This document shows, in pieces, positions 44,286 to 53,363 of a DNA stretch of 64,000 nucleotides; the stretch's first letter is position 1; each line of letters starts with the position of its first letter. The stretch lies in contig NZ_CP061498.1 of NCBI RefSeq assembly GCF_014681765.1, forward strand, positions 3,237,501 through 3,301,500, written 5' to 3'. Position numbers and translations under genes: made by a program. The notes beneath the pieces are model-generated. The model was given only the letters and a program-made list of their open reading frames with translations, searched no databases and was not told where the DNA came from. Source of the stretch: Roseicitreum antarcticum. Lineage in GTDB: Bacteria; Pseudomonadota; Alphaproteobacteria; Rhodobacterales; Rhodobacteraceae.

Positions 44286-45227
44286 TCACTCAGCCATCAT
44301 ACCGTGCTCTTGGTAATAGCTGACCGCGCCGGGATGGTACGGCATGCCATGGTCCGTAGCCATCATATCGGTCGTGTAGCTCGCCCAGAGCGGCCCTGAA
44401 GCCTTCAGCGCCGCTTCGGCTTCTGCCATAGCCTGCACAACGGCATAGACGACCTCATCAGCGACATCGACATGGGCAAACAGCACTGTGTCATAGACAT
44501 GCAGGCCGATGGGTTCGGGGATCCCGTCCAGCCCCTCGGCGGGTTCAACCGTTTCGATCCGCGTCTTGGGCAGGCGTTCCAGCATGACCGGATCTGGAAG
44601 AAGCGGAATGTAGCGCACGCCACCCGACACTGTTGCATCCATCTCGCGCACGGCTGCCGAGCCCGAGGCGGCAATCACTGCATCGACGTCACCTTGGCGG
44701 AACGCGGCCCAGCTATTGGGAAGCGACGTCACGGGCACGCCCGTCACATCACCCCGACCCAGGCCTTCGCTCGCAAGGAAGGCGTCCCAGAAATACTCAA
44801 ACAGAGGCGATGCCGTGTATCCCGACGGGATCCGTTTGCCTTCCAGATCTGCGATCGAGGCGATGCCAGATTCATTGCTGACAACAATGCCCTGGATGAA
44901 AGGCGCAATCGTCGCAACGATGCGCAGGTTCGGATGCGGTTGCCCTTCGGACAGCATTATGCCTTCCTGAGCCATATAATACTGCATTATGTTCGAGATG
45001 CCGAAGTCGATGCGCCCCAGATCAACACCTGCCATATACTGCTGGGTTCCGGCCATGGCCTGTGGTCGCATCTGGTAGCCTGAGCCATCAGATGCAACGT
45101 TGGACACCGCAGCGCCCAATTGCGCGACCGCGCCTCCCTCGGTCGTGCCGACGCTGAGAACCTGGGCCGTTGCCATCCCGGTCCCCGACAGTGAAAGCCC
45201 CGCTACGAATAGTACAGTTCTGATCAT
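44286..45227 (-). CDS. TAXI-family TRAP solute-binding protein
   Basis: A 313-aa periplasmic binding protein of the TRAP-associated extracytoplasmic immunogenic type. A signal peptide ends near ATAQ (residue 22). Family features include VLSVGTTEGGAVAQLGAAVSNV and the substrate pocket around GYTASPLFEYFWDAF and EPIGLHVYD. It works with the TRAP permease downstream. The ligand is unknown; an aromatic acid or glutamate-type ligand is conceivable. Confidence 0.9.
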   Translation of the reverse strand: MIRTVLFVAGLSLSGTGMATAQVLSVGTTEGGAVAQLGAAVSNVASDGSGYQMRPQAMAGTQQYMAGVDLGRIDFGISNIMQYYMAQEGIMLSEGQPHPNLRIVATIAPFIQGIVVSNESGIASIADLEGKRIPSGYTASPLFEYFWDAFLASEGLGRGDVTGVPVTSLPNSWAAFRQGDVDAVIAASGSAAVREMDATVSGGVRYIPLLPDPVMLERLPKTRIETVEPAEGLDGIPEPIGLHVYDTVLFAHVDVADEVVYAVVQAMAEAEAALKASGPLWASYTTDMMATDHGMPYHPGAVSYYQEHGMMAE

Positions 45228-45292
45228 GCCATCCTCCCCGATGTGATCCGGTGAATTCCGCCGAGAGCCAACTTTAGGCGCGCGGCGATCCG

Positions 45293-46309
45293 TTAGTCTT
45301 TCTTCAACCCAAAAAAGTCCTGAGCGTTACGAAACGAGATTTTCTCCCGGTCTGCCATCGACATGTCGATCGATTCCAGCACCTTGATTGTGTCACGGAT
45401 GTATCCTGGCCCGCGCTCTGGGTCGAAAGGACTGTCTGACGCGAAAAGTACCTTGTCCACGCCGTAGAAATCCAACCCGCACACCGTAGCCGCCCGCGAC
45501 CCGAAGACCGCCGTGTCCGCGTAAAAGTCCTTGAAATAGTCAAACGGGCGCTTCTTCAGCCGGTCCAGAACCAGCGACAAATCCTCGTCCGTCGTGCGCT
45601 TGCCCAACTGGTCCATGCCGGGTCCGACACGCCCCTCGAAATAGGGAACCATAGCACCGAGGTGATGGGCGAGAACCTTCAGATCCGGCAGTTTGTCCAT
45701 CAGTCCGGAAAAGACCAGCCGCGCCATGGCCGCGCTGGTTTCATAAGGCCAGCCGAAGGTCCACCATATTTCATAATGCGACTTATCCTCATCAACGTAG
45801 TCTGGCATGTTTGCCCCGCGCGACGGATGCAGAAGCACCGGCTTGCCGTATTTTGCCGCCATTTCGAAAACGGGGAAAAAGTCAGGGTGATCGAGCGCCC
45901 GCCCGTTTACATTCGTATGGATTTGCAAGCCATTTGCGCCAAGATCCTTGAAAGCACGCTCAGCCTCGGCGGCGGCATTGTCGGAGTTCATTGGCAAAGA
46001 CGCAATGAAACCGGCAAAGCGATCAGGGTGCCGGGAGACCAGATCGGCCATTCCGTCATTGCCTAAACGCGCAAACTCTTCAGTTACTGACGGCGTGCCA
46101 AGGCTTTCCAGCGGCGGCATACCAAGCGACAAGACCTGGGTATAGTCGGTGCCAAACTGATCCATGACGCGGAAGCGTTCATCCAGATCGTAGATACAGG
46201 GGATGCCGCGCATGCGGCTGCCAATATTGCTGGCGGTACCTTCTGCGGTAAGCATCTTGTCCCACAACGGCTTCGGGAAGAAGTGATTGAAGGCGTCAAT
46301 GTAGCGCAT
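45293..46309 (-). CDS. ACMSD-type amidohydrolase/decarboxylase with incomplete HxH
   Basis: A 338-aa amidohydrolase-superfamily protein similar to ACMSD and gamma-resorcylate decarboxylases. The family N-terminal HxH is FNH here (MRYIDAFNHFFPK), so the first metal His is replaced by Phe, as in a widespread FNHF subfamily. The other ligand positions are kept: His in LLHPSRG and VLAHHLG, Asp in LFASDSPFDPERG. The start at 46309 follows GAGGAC. Likely a decarboxylase or hydrolase of a ring-cleavage intermediate; the reaction is inferred. Confidence 0.85.
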   Translation of the reverse strand: MRYIDAFNHFFPKPLWDKMLTAEGTASNIGSRMRGIPCIYDLDERFRVMDQFGTDYTQVLSLGMPPLESLGTPSVTEEFARLGNDGMADLVSRHPDRFAGFIASLPMNSDNAAAEAERAFKDLGANGLQIHTNVNGRALDHPDFFPVFEMAAKYGKPVLLHPSRGANMPDYVDEDKSHYEIWWTFGWPYETSAAMARLVFSGLMDKLPDLKVLAHHLGAMVPYFEGRVGPGMDQLGKRTTDEDLSLVLDRLKKRPFDYFKDFYADTAVFGSRAATVCGLDFYGVDKVLFASDSPFDPERGPGYIRDTIKVLESIDMSMADREKISFRNAQDFFGLKKD

Positions 46310-46440
46310 GTGCGGTCCTCTTGCGTATGTCATGGTGATGGCGTGAGGATATTGAAACGCTGAGCGTCCCACAAAGACCGTTTGCAAACCCATACTATAA
46401 GAAATACCTATTTCACCTGAGGTTGGGTGAGGTCATCGCG

Positions 46441-47370
46441 ATGCAGTTGCGTCAACTAAGGTATCTTGTCGAGATCGCCGATTGTGGAAGTCAGACCGAT
46501 GCTGCGCGCCGCCTGAATATGTCCCAACCCGCGCTGGGCTTGCAGATCCGCGCTTTGGAGGATGAATTGGGGGTGGCGTTGTTCGTCCGGCGCAGCCGCG
46601 GCATGGAACCAACCTCTGCCGGAAAGGACCTGATCGCGCGCGCGCGCGATATTCTGGAACGTGTCGCGCAGGCCCAAAACGCACTGAAGGCCTATGCCAG
46701 TCCGTCGCTGCATCGCTTGCGCCTTGGTGCAGCCCCCACCCCGGGCGCCTTGTTGATCCCGGGATTGCTCACATCCTTGGCCATAGAAAAACAGATTCAC
46801 ATAGATCTACGCGAAGGACTATCCGCTGACCTGATAACCCAACTGCAGCAGGGCAATATTGATATGGCGCTTTGCTATGATCCGAATCCCCACAAAGATT
46901 TGCGCATAGAACCGCTGTTGCACGATGATCTGGTCCTTATCGGTCCGCCGGGGCGCATCGGCACCAATGCTTCAGCGATAGAATTCGGTGATCTCGGGCG
47001 CTTTCCACTTATTCTGGACACGCCAAACCAGATTACCCGAGCAGTGATTGACCGCCTTGCGCAGCGCGAAAATGTATCGCTGCAGATAAAGTTGGAGCTT
47101 GAATCGGTAAGCATGAAACGCGAATTCCTGATATCAATGGATTGCTTCTCTATCGTCCCACTCGGGCTGTTTCGCGGCGCGATTGATGCAGGTCAGTTTG
47201 ACTGGGCGCAGATCACCACCCCCCCCATCAGCCGAACCCTTTGTCTTTTAAGTCGAAGCGGCATGCTGCAATCCGACTATCTTGCAATTCGCTCTGCACT
47301 GACGCCTGCTATTCGTCACTGGATCGAGTGCGGCAACGTCAATTGGCGTGCACTTGATCCCCCTTGTTGA
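46441..47370 (+). CDS. LysR-family transcriptional regulator
   Basis: A 309-aa LysR regulator. The N-terminal winged HTH is MQLRQLRYLVEIADCGSQTDAARRLNMSQPALGLQIRALEDELGVALFVRRSRGMEPTSAGKDLI; the rest is the effector-binding domain. The start at 46441 is an ATG; a TTG 18 bases upstream is less likely. It is divergent from the amidohydrolase gene (132 bp gap), so control of that gene and of the TRAP operon is inferred. Confidence 0.92.
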   Translation: MQLRQLRYLVEIADCGSQTDAARRLNMSQPALGLQIRALEDELGVALFVRRSRGMEPTSAGKDLIARARDILERVAQAQNALKAYASPSLHRLRLGAAPTPGALLIPGLLTSLAIEKQIHIDLREGLSADLITQLQQGNIDMALCYDPNPHKDLRIEPLLHDDLVLIGPPGRIGTNASAIEFGDLGRFPLILDTPNQITRAVIDRLAQRENVSLQIKLELESVSMKREFLISMDCFSIVPLGLFRGAIDAGQFDWAQITTPPISRTLCLLSRSGMLQSDYLAIRSALTPAIRHWIECGNVNWRALDPPC

Positions 47371-47533
47371 GGACGCAGGGATCTTGGGCTGGCTGGTTGA
47401 TTATGCCCCGAAGCGCAAGAGGGGGGCGGTCAAAGATTGAGGCGATTGTGATCGTTGTTGGGGCTGACCTGCCACGCGCAATTGCAAGCGAGTGTTTTCA
47501 CGCGCCGCCTTTGAGGCTTTCGGCCGTTCGCGG

Positions 47534-48247
47534 TCAGAGCAATTTGATCGCTCGCTCGGAGGTGTCGCGGATATGTTGCTCGATCAAAGCGCAGGCGAGG
47601 TCTGCATCGCGTGCGAGCGTCGCGGCCATGATCTCGCGATGTTCCTCGAACTTACGGCCGCCCAGCCCCTTCGGAGCCCGCTTGGTCACGAAGCGGTACC
47701 GATCCAATTGGTCGAACATGATCGAGCGAAGCCGAAACAGCCAGCGGCCCGGGCAAGCCGCGACGATCGCCTCGTGAAATTCACGGTGGCGTTCGACCCA
47801 TTCCGAATGCCGTTCCATGCGCCGCTCCCAGGGCAGTCCCTCGATCAGGCTCAGGCGGTGATGTACGGAGACGATATTGGCCTCCCAATCCTCGCCGCCA
47901 TGGGCAATCGCTTCGCGTACGGCGCGGCTTTCAAAGCTGATGAAGTGATCGGTTATTTCTATAAGTTCCTCGGCTGATACCGGCGATACCTTGAAGCCCT
48001 TTCCGGCCTCAACCGTCACGAAACCTTCGGAGGACAGCTGCGACAAGGCCTCGCGCAACGTGCCGATACCCACATCGTAGCGCTTCGTCATGTCCGCAAA
48101 TTTCAGCCGCGTTTCGGGCTCAAAGACACTGCTAATGATGTCGGTGCGCAGACGCGTCAGCACATCGCGCGACCCTGAGGTGTCGGATTTTGACGTGGCG
48201 CTGCTGGCTGGACCCAAATTACCTGAAGTCATCCGTTGTTCCATCAT
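47534..48247 (-). CDS. GntR-family (FCD) transcriptional regulator
   Basis: About 237 aa. Residues 30-95 hold the GntR HTH (LRTDIISSVFEPETRLKFADMTKRYDVGIGTLREALSQLSSEGFVTVEAGKGFKV), followed by an all-helical FCD effector domain (EITDHFISFESRAVREAIAHG, HREFHEAIVAACPGRWLFRL, HREIMAATLARD). FCD His and Asp residues (for example HREFHE, HREIM) suggest metal-dependent carboxylate binding. The start is uncertain: ATGs at 48247, 48244 and 48232. It is divergent from the FAH gene, so it probably controls module C. Confidence 0.88.
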   Translation of the reverse strand: MMEQRMTSGNLGPASSATSKSDTSGSRDVLTRLRTDIISSVFEPETRLKFADMTKRYDVGIGTLREALSQLSSEGFVTVEAGKGFKVSPVSAEELIEITDHFISFESRAVREAIAHGGEDWEANIVSVHHRLSLIEGLPWERRMERHSEWVERHREFHEAIVAACPGRWLFRLRSIMFDQLDRYRFVTKRAPKGLGGRKFEEHREIMAATLARDADLACALIEQHIRDTSERAIKLL

Positions 48248-48299
48248 AAGCCGCCCGTTGCAGAGGTGGGTGCGTGGCGTATCACGCGCCAGCGCCCTG

Positions 48300-48313
48300 G
48301 ATATTCGAATATC
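48300..48313. promoter_or_regulatory. GntR operator candidate 1 (perfect palindrome)
   Basis: A perfect 14-bp palindrome GATATTCGAATATC in the gap between the divergent gntR and FAH genes, 53 bp upstream of the gntR start. The TTCGAA core is shared with two more sites. It could give autoregulation. Confidence 0.6.
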
Positions 48314-48384
48314 GCATCCGAACGTGGATGGACACATTTATCAAGAAAAAGGGTTCACGCCCCGATTGTTCGAGGATATACAAA

Positions 48385-48394
48385 TTTTCGAAAA
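48385..48394. promoter_or_regulatory. GntR operator candidate 2
   Basis: A perfect 10-bp palindrome TTTTCGAAAA just before the FAH ribosome-binding site (AAGGAAA at about 48394). The core matches candidates 1 and 3. The position is suited to repression of the FAH gene. Confidence 0.6.
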
Positions 48395-48409
48395 AGGAAA
48401 GAGTTGCGA

Positions 48410-49255
48410 ATGAAGCTGCTATCTTTCGTGAATAATGGGCGACCGTCTTGGGGGGCTGCCGTGGGCGGGGGGATCTTAGATCTTGGGGCGTTCTCTGGCG
48501 GTCAATTCCCGGATCTGAAATCCTTCATCGCCGCAGGTCTGCCGCAAGACCTCCTTGCTGCGGCGGGTGCGCCCGAGTTTGGCTTTGATGACGTCGAACT
48601 GGCGCCAGTGATCCCAAACCCGGCCAAGATCGTCATGGCGGCGGTCAATTACTATGACGACATGACGGACCACAGCACGTTGCCCGCCTATCCGGTGTTG
48701 TTCCTGCGCCTGCCGTCATCGCAAATTGCCCATGGCGCGCCTCTGATCGAACCGCGATCCTCGCAAAAACTGGATTTCGAGGGTGAGTTGGCGGTGATTA
48801 TCGGGAGGGAAGGGCGGCATATTCCGTCAGAGAAGGCGATGTCACACGTCGCGGGCTATTCGATCTACAACGACGGCAGCGTGCGAGACTGGCAGAAGCA
48901 CAGTCATCAATTCACGCCCGGAAAGAACTTCACCGGAACCGGCAGCTTTGGCCCCTGGATGGTAGAAGCGGGCGACCTGCCAATACCACAAGTTGGCGTA
49001 TCGCTGGTGACGCGGGTAAACGGCGTTGAAAAACAGCGCACCGATACCTCCCGCATGATCTTCGATATCCCCTACCTGATCTCCTACATTTCAACTTTTG
49101 CACCGCTGGAGGCGGGTGACGTTATCGTCACGGGGACCTGCACCGGGTTCGGGGCGACGCGGCGACCGCCAGAGTTTCTGACGCCCGGCGATGTTGTCGA
49201 CGTGGAGATTGAGGGGATCGGGGTCTTGTCGAACGCGGTGCAGGCCGAGGCATGA
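48410..49255 (+). CDS. Fumarylacetoacetate hydrolase family protein (module C)
   Basis: A 281-aa FAH-fold hydrolase. The metal triad is Glu124, Glu126 (LDFEGELAVIIGREG) and Asp155 (YNDGSVRDWQ). This fold includes fumarylacetoacetate hydrolase, 2-hydroxypentadienoate hydratase and acylpyruvate hydrolases. Next to an extradiol-type dioxygenase it probably splits or isomerises the ring-cleavage product. The start at 48410 follows AAGGAAAG. First gene of the module. Confidence 0.9.
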   Translation: MKLLSFVNNGRPSWGAAVGGGILDLGAFSGGQFPDLKSFIAAGLPQDLLAAAGAPEFGFDDVELAPVIPNPAKIVMAAVNYYDDMTDHSTLPAYPVLFLRLPSSQIAHGAPLIEPRSSQKLDFEGELAVIIGREGRHIPSEKAMSHVAGYSIYNDGSVRDWQKHSHQFTPGKNFTGTGSFGPWMVEAGDLPIPQVGVSLVTRVNGVEKQRTDTSRMIFDIPYLISYISTFAPLEAGDVIVTGTCTGFGATRRPPEFLTPGDVVDVEIEGIGVLSNAVQAEA

Positions 49256-49319
49256 GGGCGGGCTGAGACGTGAAAGGCTACCCATGTCAAACAGAAAACA
49301 TTTTTTCCACTAATCAATA

Positions 49320-49331
49320 ATTTTCGAAAAT
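49320..49331. promoter_or_regulatory. GntR operator candidate 3
   Basis: A perfect 12-bp palindrome ATTTTCGAAAAT 60 bp upstream of the dioxygenase gene and just after the FAH gene. It is nearly identical to candidate 2. An internal promoter of the module is implied. Confidence 0.6.
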
Positions 49332-49390
49332 GTTTGAGATTGCCGAAAGTACGTGCTAGCGTTTGTGAGACAAGTTAGGGGAGGGCGGAC

Positions 49391-50296
49391 ATGAGCTACC
49401 TTGTAAACTCGATGGGGCACGTTCAGCTGAACGTCGTGGACGTCGATGCCTTGGTCCGCGAATCCCGCGACATCTTGGGTTTGCGTGTCACGCGGGAGGA
49501 GGCTGGTTGCGTCTGGCTGTCGTCCAACGGTCGCATGGCAGAGCTGGTGCTGCATGAAGCGGGCGAGAATTCGATGCGGTCGCTTGGGTTCGAGGCGGTA
49601 TCCGAGGCTGCGGTTGCTGAAGCGGCCGCCCGCGTGACCGATGCAGGTTGTCGGCTTGTATCCTCCGAGGCCAGTCTTGATTGCTGTGCCGCGGGCATGC
49701 GCTTTGTCACGCCCCAGGGGCATACGTTCGAGCTTCACAGCCCCGTTTCGACCGAAGTTTATGGCAACCGCCACGCGTCAGCCGGGATGGGCCCGTTGCG
49801 CATTGATCATGTGAATATCACCTCGCCAGAACCGGCCGAAACCCGCGCCCAGATGGAGACCATCATGGGTATGCGGTTGTCGGAGCGGATGGTTGACGAT
49901 GGCCTGAGCTGGATGCGGGGCGCGAACCGGCTGCATCATATCCTTGGTATCGTTCGGGGCGATACGGGCCTGCACCATTATTCGTGGGAAGTGGCAGAGT
50001 TTTCGGACTACTGCCACCTGGGCGATCGTCTGGATACGATCGAAAAGAACTTCATCTGGGGGCCGGGCCGCCACCGGCCGGGCGACAACACCTTCGCGTA
50101 TTACATTGATGCCTGCGGCGCGATGGTGGAATGCGCGGGCAATATGGCGCTGATCAATGACGATGACCGGTATGAGCCCAATGTGATTACCGCGCTCAAG
50201 CGGCCCGAAAATGTGCGGGTCATGAATGTCTGGGGTGAGCCCGCGCCGCTGCCTTGGCGCGAGCATAGATTCCCATGGTCGGCGCCTGCGGCGTGA
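49391..50296 (+). CDS. Extradiol-type VOC-family dioxygenase
   Basis: A 301-aa two-domain VOC protein of the type I extradiol dioxygenase group, which opens catechol rings next to the hydroxyls using Fe(II). Conserved ligand positions: His10 in domain 1 (GHVQLNV), and in domain 2 His140 (RIDHVNIT), His195/196 (LHHYSWEV) and Glu247 (AMVECAGN). Full catalytic set, so likely active. A Fe(II) ring cleavage followed by FAH and alpha/beta hydrolases is the natural reading. The start at 49391 is an ATG. Substrate is not readable. Confidence 0.86.
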   Translation: MSYLVNSMGHVQLNVVDVDALVRESRDILGLRVTREEAGCVWLSSNGRMAELVLHEAGENSMRSLGFEAVSEAAVAEAAARVTDAGCRLVSSEASLDCCAAGMRFVTPQGHTFELHSPVSTEVYGNRHASAGMGPLRIDHVNITSPEPAETRAQMETIMGMRLSERMVDDGLSWMRGANRLHHILGIVRGDTGLHHYSWEVAEFSDYCHLGDRLDTIEKNFIWGPGRHRPGDNTFAYYIDACGAMVECAGNMALINDDDRYEPNVITALKRPENVRVMNVWGEPAPLPWREHRFPWSAPAA

Positions 50297-50318
50297 TTGA
50301 ATTGAGGGGGGTGGGTCT

Positions 50319-50876
50319 GTGACAACGATTGGTATTCTTGAAGGCTCGTTGCGGCGAGCATCCTTGTCGCGCGCGGTGGCGCGCGCGGCTTTGGCCCTTG
50401 TCCCTGATGGGGTGCAGGCTGTTGCCCTGCCCAACCCCGGCAGCCTGCCCCTGTTCAACCAGGACATTCTGGATGAAGGGATGCCAGATGCTGCGGCGGC
50501 CCTGATCGCGGCGCTGGGAAACGTGGATGCCGTTCTGATCGTGACACCTGAATACAATTGGTCAATTCCGGGCGGCCTGAAGAATGCCATCGATTGGGTG
50601 TCACGCGTGACACCCACGCCCCTGGCGCGCAAACCCGTGGCGATCTGGAGCGTGTCTCCGGGGCTGCTCGGTGGGGCGCGTGTTCATGAGAGCCTGCGCC
50701 AGACGCTGCACTGCATGGATATGGTCATCATGGCCAAGCCCGAGGTGCAGATCGGGGGCGCCAAGGACAAGGTGGATGTGGAGGCCGGCGCGATTGTAAA
50801 CGCCGAAACCGAGGCCTTCCTGCGCGGGCACCTTTCTACTTTCGATGCATTTTGCAAGTCATGGAACCGCGCCTGA
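50319..50876 (+). CDS. NADPH-dependent FMN reductase family protein
   Basis: A 185-aa flavodoxin-like FMN reductase. The FMN-binding loop is GSLRRASLSRAVARA, and the active site phrase is VTPEYNWSIPGGLKNAIDWVSR. It starts with GTG preceded by GAGGGGGGT. In the module it may supply reduced flavin to an oxygenase or reduce a quinone. No flavin-dependent oxygenase partner is adjacent, other than the FAD enzyme 8 kb upstream. Confidence 0.88.
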   Translation: MTTIGILEGSLRRASLSRAVARAALALVPDGVQAVALPNPGSLPLFNQDILDEGMPDAAAALIAALGNVDAVLIVTPEYNWSIPGGLKNAIDWVSRVTPTPLARKPVAIWSVSPGLLGGARVHESLRQTLHCMDMVIMAKPEVQIGGAKDKVDVEAGAIVNAETEAFLRGHLSTFDAFCKSWNRA

Positions 50877-50915
50877 GCGCGGCCTCAATCAGACCCGAAG
50901 GCGAGGCGTACACCA

Positions 50916-51803
50916 ATGGAACATCCGCTCACGTTCATGTCCGATGGCCTGAAGCTGTCCGGCGTCTTGCATGTGCCCGAAGAACGCAAACCCGGTCAGC
51001 GTTTGCCGACCTTCATCGTTTTGCACGGCTTCGTGGGGACCAAGGACAAGTCCCATGTCGAACTGCTTGCGCGCATGATCGAGGGGATGGGTTATTGCGT
51101 GTTTCGTATCGATTTTCGCGGCTGTGGTCAGAGTGAGGGCGCGCGCGGCGAGGTGCGGTGCTTTGACCAGGTGGCCGATACCCGCAACGCGCTGACGTTC
51201 ATCGCCGAACGTGAAGAGGTCGACAACGACCGCATCGGTGTGACCGGGCACAGCTTCGGCGCGGCGGTGGCGATCTTTGCGGGCGGCGTAGACCTGCGTG
51301 TGGCCTGTGTTCTGTCGCTTTGCGGCTGGGGTGACGGCGAACGGAAATTCCGGGGCCAGCATCCCACGCCCGAGGCCTGGGCCAAGTTCACCCGCATCCT
51401 TGACGAAGGCCGCCGCCACCGCGCTGAAACAGGCGAAAGCATGTGGGTATCGCGTTTTGACGTGGTCCCAATCCCCGAGGAATTGCGCAAGAACCTGTCG
51501 CCTCACGCGCAATTCGAGGTTCCCGTCGAAACCGCGATCAGCATGTATCATTTTCGCGCCGACGATGTCGTGGCCGACATCGCCCCGCGTCCGTTGTTGC
51601 TGTTCCATACGGCGGGTGACGTGATCACCCCGATGGAACAATCCATCAGCCTGTTCCAGAAGGCGGGCGCCAATGCGGAACTGATGATCCCGACCGGCAT
51701 GTCGCACTTTCCGCTGTCCGACGAAGACGCGCCGCACACCCGTGCGCTGATCGCGGCATGGCTGCAGAAGTTCTTCCCCACGCCGTTGAGCGCGGGCGCA
51801 TGA
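50916..51803 (+). CDS. Alpha/beta hydrolase (module C)
   Basis: A 295-aa alpha/beta-fold hydrolase. The triad is Ser113 (GHSFG), Asp235 (HTAGDVITP) and His264 (GMSHFPL). The oxyanion stretch is LHGFVG. Candidate for hydrolysis of the C-C bond in a meta-cleavage product or of an ester/lactone. Its stop overlaps the next gene start (ATGA). The start at 50916 is an ATG with an AGACCCGAAGGCGAGG region upstream. Confidence 0.86.
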   Translation: MEHPLTFMSDGLKLSGVLHVPEERKPGQRLPTFIVLHGFVGTKDKSHVELLARMIEGMGYCVFRIDFRGCGQSEGARGEVRCFDQVADTRNALTFIAEREEVDNDRIGVTGHSFGAAVAIFAGGVDLRVACVLSLCGWGDGERKFRGQHPTPEAWAKFTRILDEGRRHRAETGESMWVSRFDVVPIPEELRKNLSPHAQFEVPVETAISMYHFRADDVVADIAPRPLLLFHTAGDVITPMEQSISLFQKAGANAELMIPTGMSHFPLSDEDAPHTRALIAAWLQKFFPTPLSAGA

Positions 51804-52834
51804 CGCGGTTTCGCTTTCAGGATCTGAAGGACTATGCCGCAGCGCTGCTGTACGCGACGGGCTATGCGCCCGATCACGCAGAGCGCACGGCCGATATTCT
51901 GGTCTGGGCGAATGCCCGTGGCGCGGATTCCCATGGTGTCTTGCGCATTCCGCGCTACGGCGAAATGGTTGAAACCGGGATGATCGACGCAGGGGCTGCC
52001 CCGTCCGTGGTGTCACAAGAAGGCGCGGTTGCGGTGGTAGATGCCGCGCGCGCGCCGGGATCTTCGGCGATGGTCGTCGCCATGGATACGGCGGTGGACA
52101 TCGCCAGCCGCCTTGGCATTGGCTGGTGTTCGGCGCGGAACATAACCCATGCCGGGGCCGTGGGATATTTCGCGCTGCGGGCCGCTGAACGCGGGTATCT
52201 GGGCATCGTGATGACCGCTTCCGGTCCTTTGATGGCTTATCATGGCGCGCGGGTTGCGGGTCTTTCGACAAACCCCATTTCGATTGCTGTGCCAGGGCGT
52301 GGCTTTCCCCTGCTGCTGGATATGTCGACCTCGACGGTGGCCTTGGGCAAGATCATGCATGCCAAGGATGCGGGCACGCCGATCCCGGAAGGATGGGCGA
52401 TCGACGCAGCGGGCGCGCCAGTGACTGATCCGGCGAAAATCTCAACCCTGACCCCCCTTGGTGGTCCCAAGGGGTCGGGCTTGTCCCTCATGATCGAGGT
52501 TCTGTCCAGCGTTCTGATCTCCAATCCGGTGATCTCCAGCGCCCTTTCGGGAGGAAAGGGCGCGATGAATGGTGCGGCGTTGGCCATCAGGGTCGGGGCT
52601 TTTGCCGATCCCGACGTCTTTGCCATGCAGATCGCTGAACTGGCCAGCAGCCTCAAGGCCCTGCCGAAAGCGCCCGGCACGGATGAGATCCTGATGCCCG
52701 GCGAGCGTGGGTTTCGCCTGGCGGCAGAGCGGCAAGTTTCGGGCATTCCGATCGCGCAGGGCACGCTGAACCGGCTGGCCGCGATGGCGGACAAGTTGGG
52801 CGTTGCGGCACCAATCACTTTGCCACCGCCGTAG
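51800..52834 (+). CDS. Ldh-family oxidoreductase (malate/L-lactate/sulfolactate-type)
   Basis: A 344-aa NAD(P)-dependent dehydrogenase of the LDH2/MDH type-2 family, structurally distinct from ordinary lactate dehydrogenase. It has ADSHGVLRIPRYGEMVETGMIDAGAAP, NITHAGAVGYFALRAAERGYLGIVM and the NPISIAVPG and GPKGSGLSLMIEVLSS blocks. It interconverts a 2-hydroxy acid and 2-oxo acid. The start at 51800 overlaps the hydrolase stop. A role oxidising a hydroxy-acid from the pathway is inferred. Confidence 0.88.
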   Translation: MTRFRFQDLKDYAAALLYATGYAPDHAERTADILVWANARGADSHGVLRIPRYGEMVETGMIDAGAAPSVVSQEGAVAVVDAARAPGSSAMVVAMDTAVDIASRLGIGWCSARNITHAGAVGYFALRAAERGYLGIVMTASGPLMAYHGARVAGLSTNPISIAVPGRGFPLLLDMSTSTVALGKIMHAKDAGTPIPEGWAIDAAGAPVTDPAKISTLTPLGGPKGSGLSLMIEVLSSVLISNPVISSALSGGKGAMNGAALAIRVGAFADPDVFAMQIAELASSLKALPKAPGTDEILMPGERGFRLAAERQVSGIPIAQGTLNRLAAMADKLGVAAPITLPPP

Positions 52835-52896
52835 CCACCGCTGGTCCGCAAGACCATGACACGCCAGACACAGGACGCTTGGAGGGAGGAGCGAAC

Positions 52897-53361
52897 ATGC
52901 AGGGCACAGATCAAGACCAGCCATCCATCGCACGGCGTGCCCTGAGCGGCGGTGTTCTCCTGTTGATCGGGGTGATCATGCTGGCTGTGGCATGGGACTA
53001 CCCTGTCGGTCGCCTGACCCAAATGGGTCCGGGCTTCATTCCGCGCATCATCGGCTTTGTGATCTGTGTCCTGGCCATTGCGATCATTGCCATGGATGTG
53101 ACGGCCCCGACGGTGGCGCGTGTCGGCAAGACGCATTGGCGCGGTCTGATCTTCGTCTCGGTGGGCATCCTCATTTTCGCGGCTTTCGTGGATGTTGTGG
53201 GCCTTGTCCCCTCCATGTTCCTTGCGGTTGCCGTCTCGATGTTCGCGGATGACGATGCCCGCCCGCTGAGCGTGGTGGTCTATGCATCGCTGACGACGTT
53301 CGGCGGCTGGCTCTTGTTTCTCGTGGCCCTCGAACTGCCGATTCCGGCGTTCTGGAGATAG
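52897..53361 (+). CDS. tctB: TTT small permease subunit TctB
   Basis: A 154-aa protein with four hydrophobic helices, the small membrane subunit of a tripartite tricarboxylate transporter. The start at 52897 follows a strong GGAGGGAGGAG. It is the first of the tctB-tctA-tctC set; tctA follows after 2 bp. Confidence 0.88.
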   Translation: MQGTDQDQPSIARRALSGGVLLLIGVIMLAVAWDYPVGRLTQMGPGFIPRIIGFVICVLAIAIIAMDVTAPTVARVGKTHWRGLIFVSVGILIFAAFVDVVGLVPSMFLAVAVSMFADDDARPLSVVVYASLTTFGGWLLFLVALELPIPAFWR

Positions 53362-53363
53362 CG

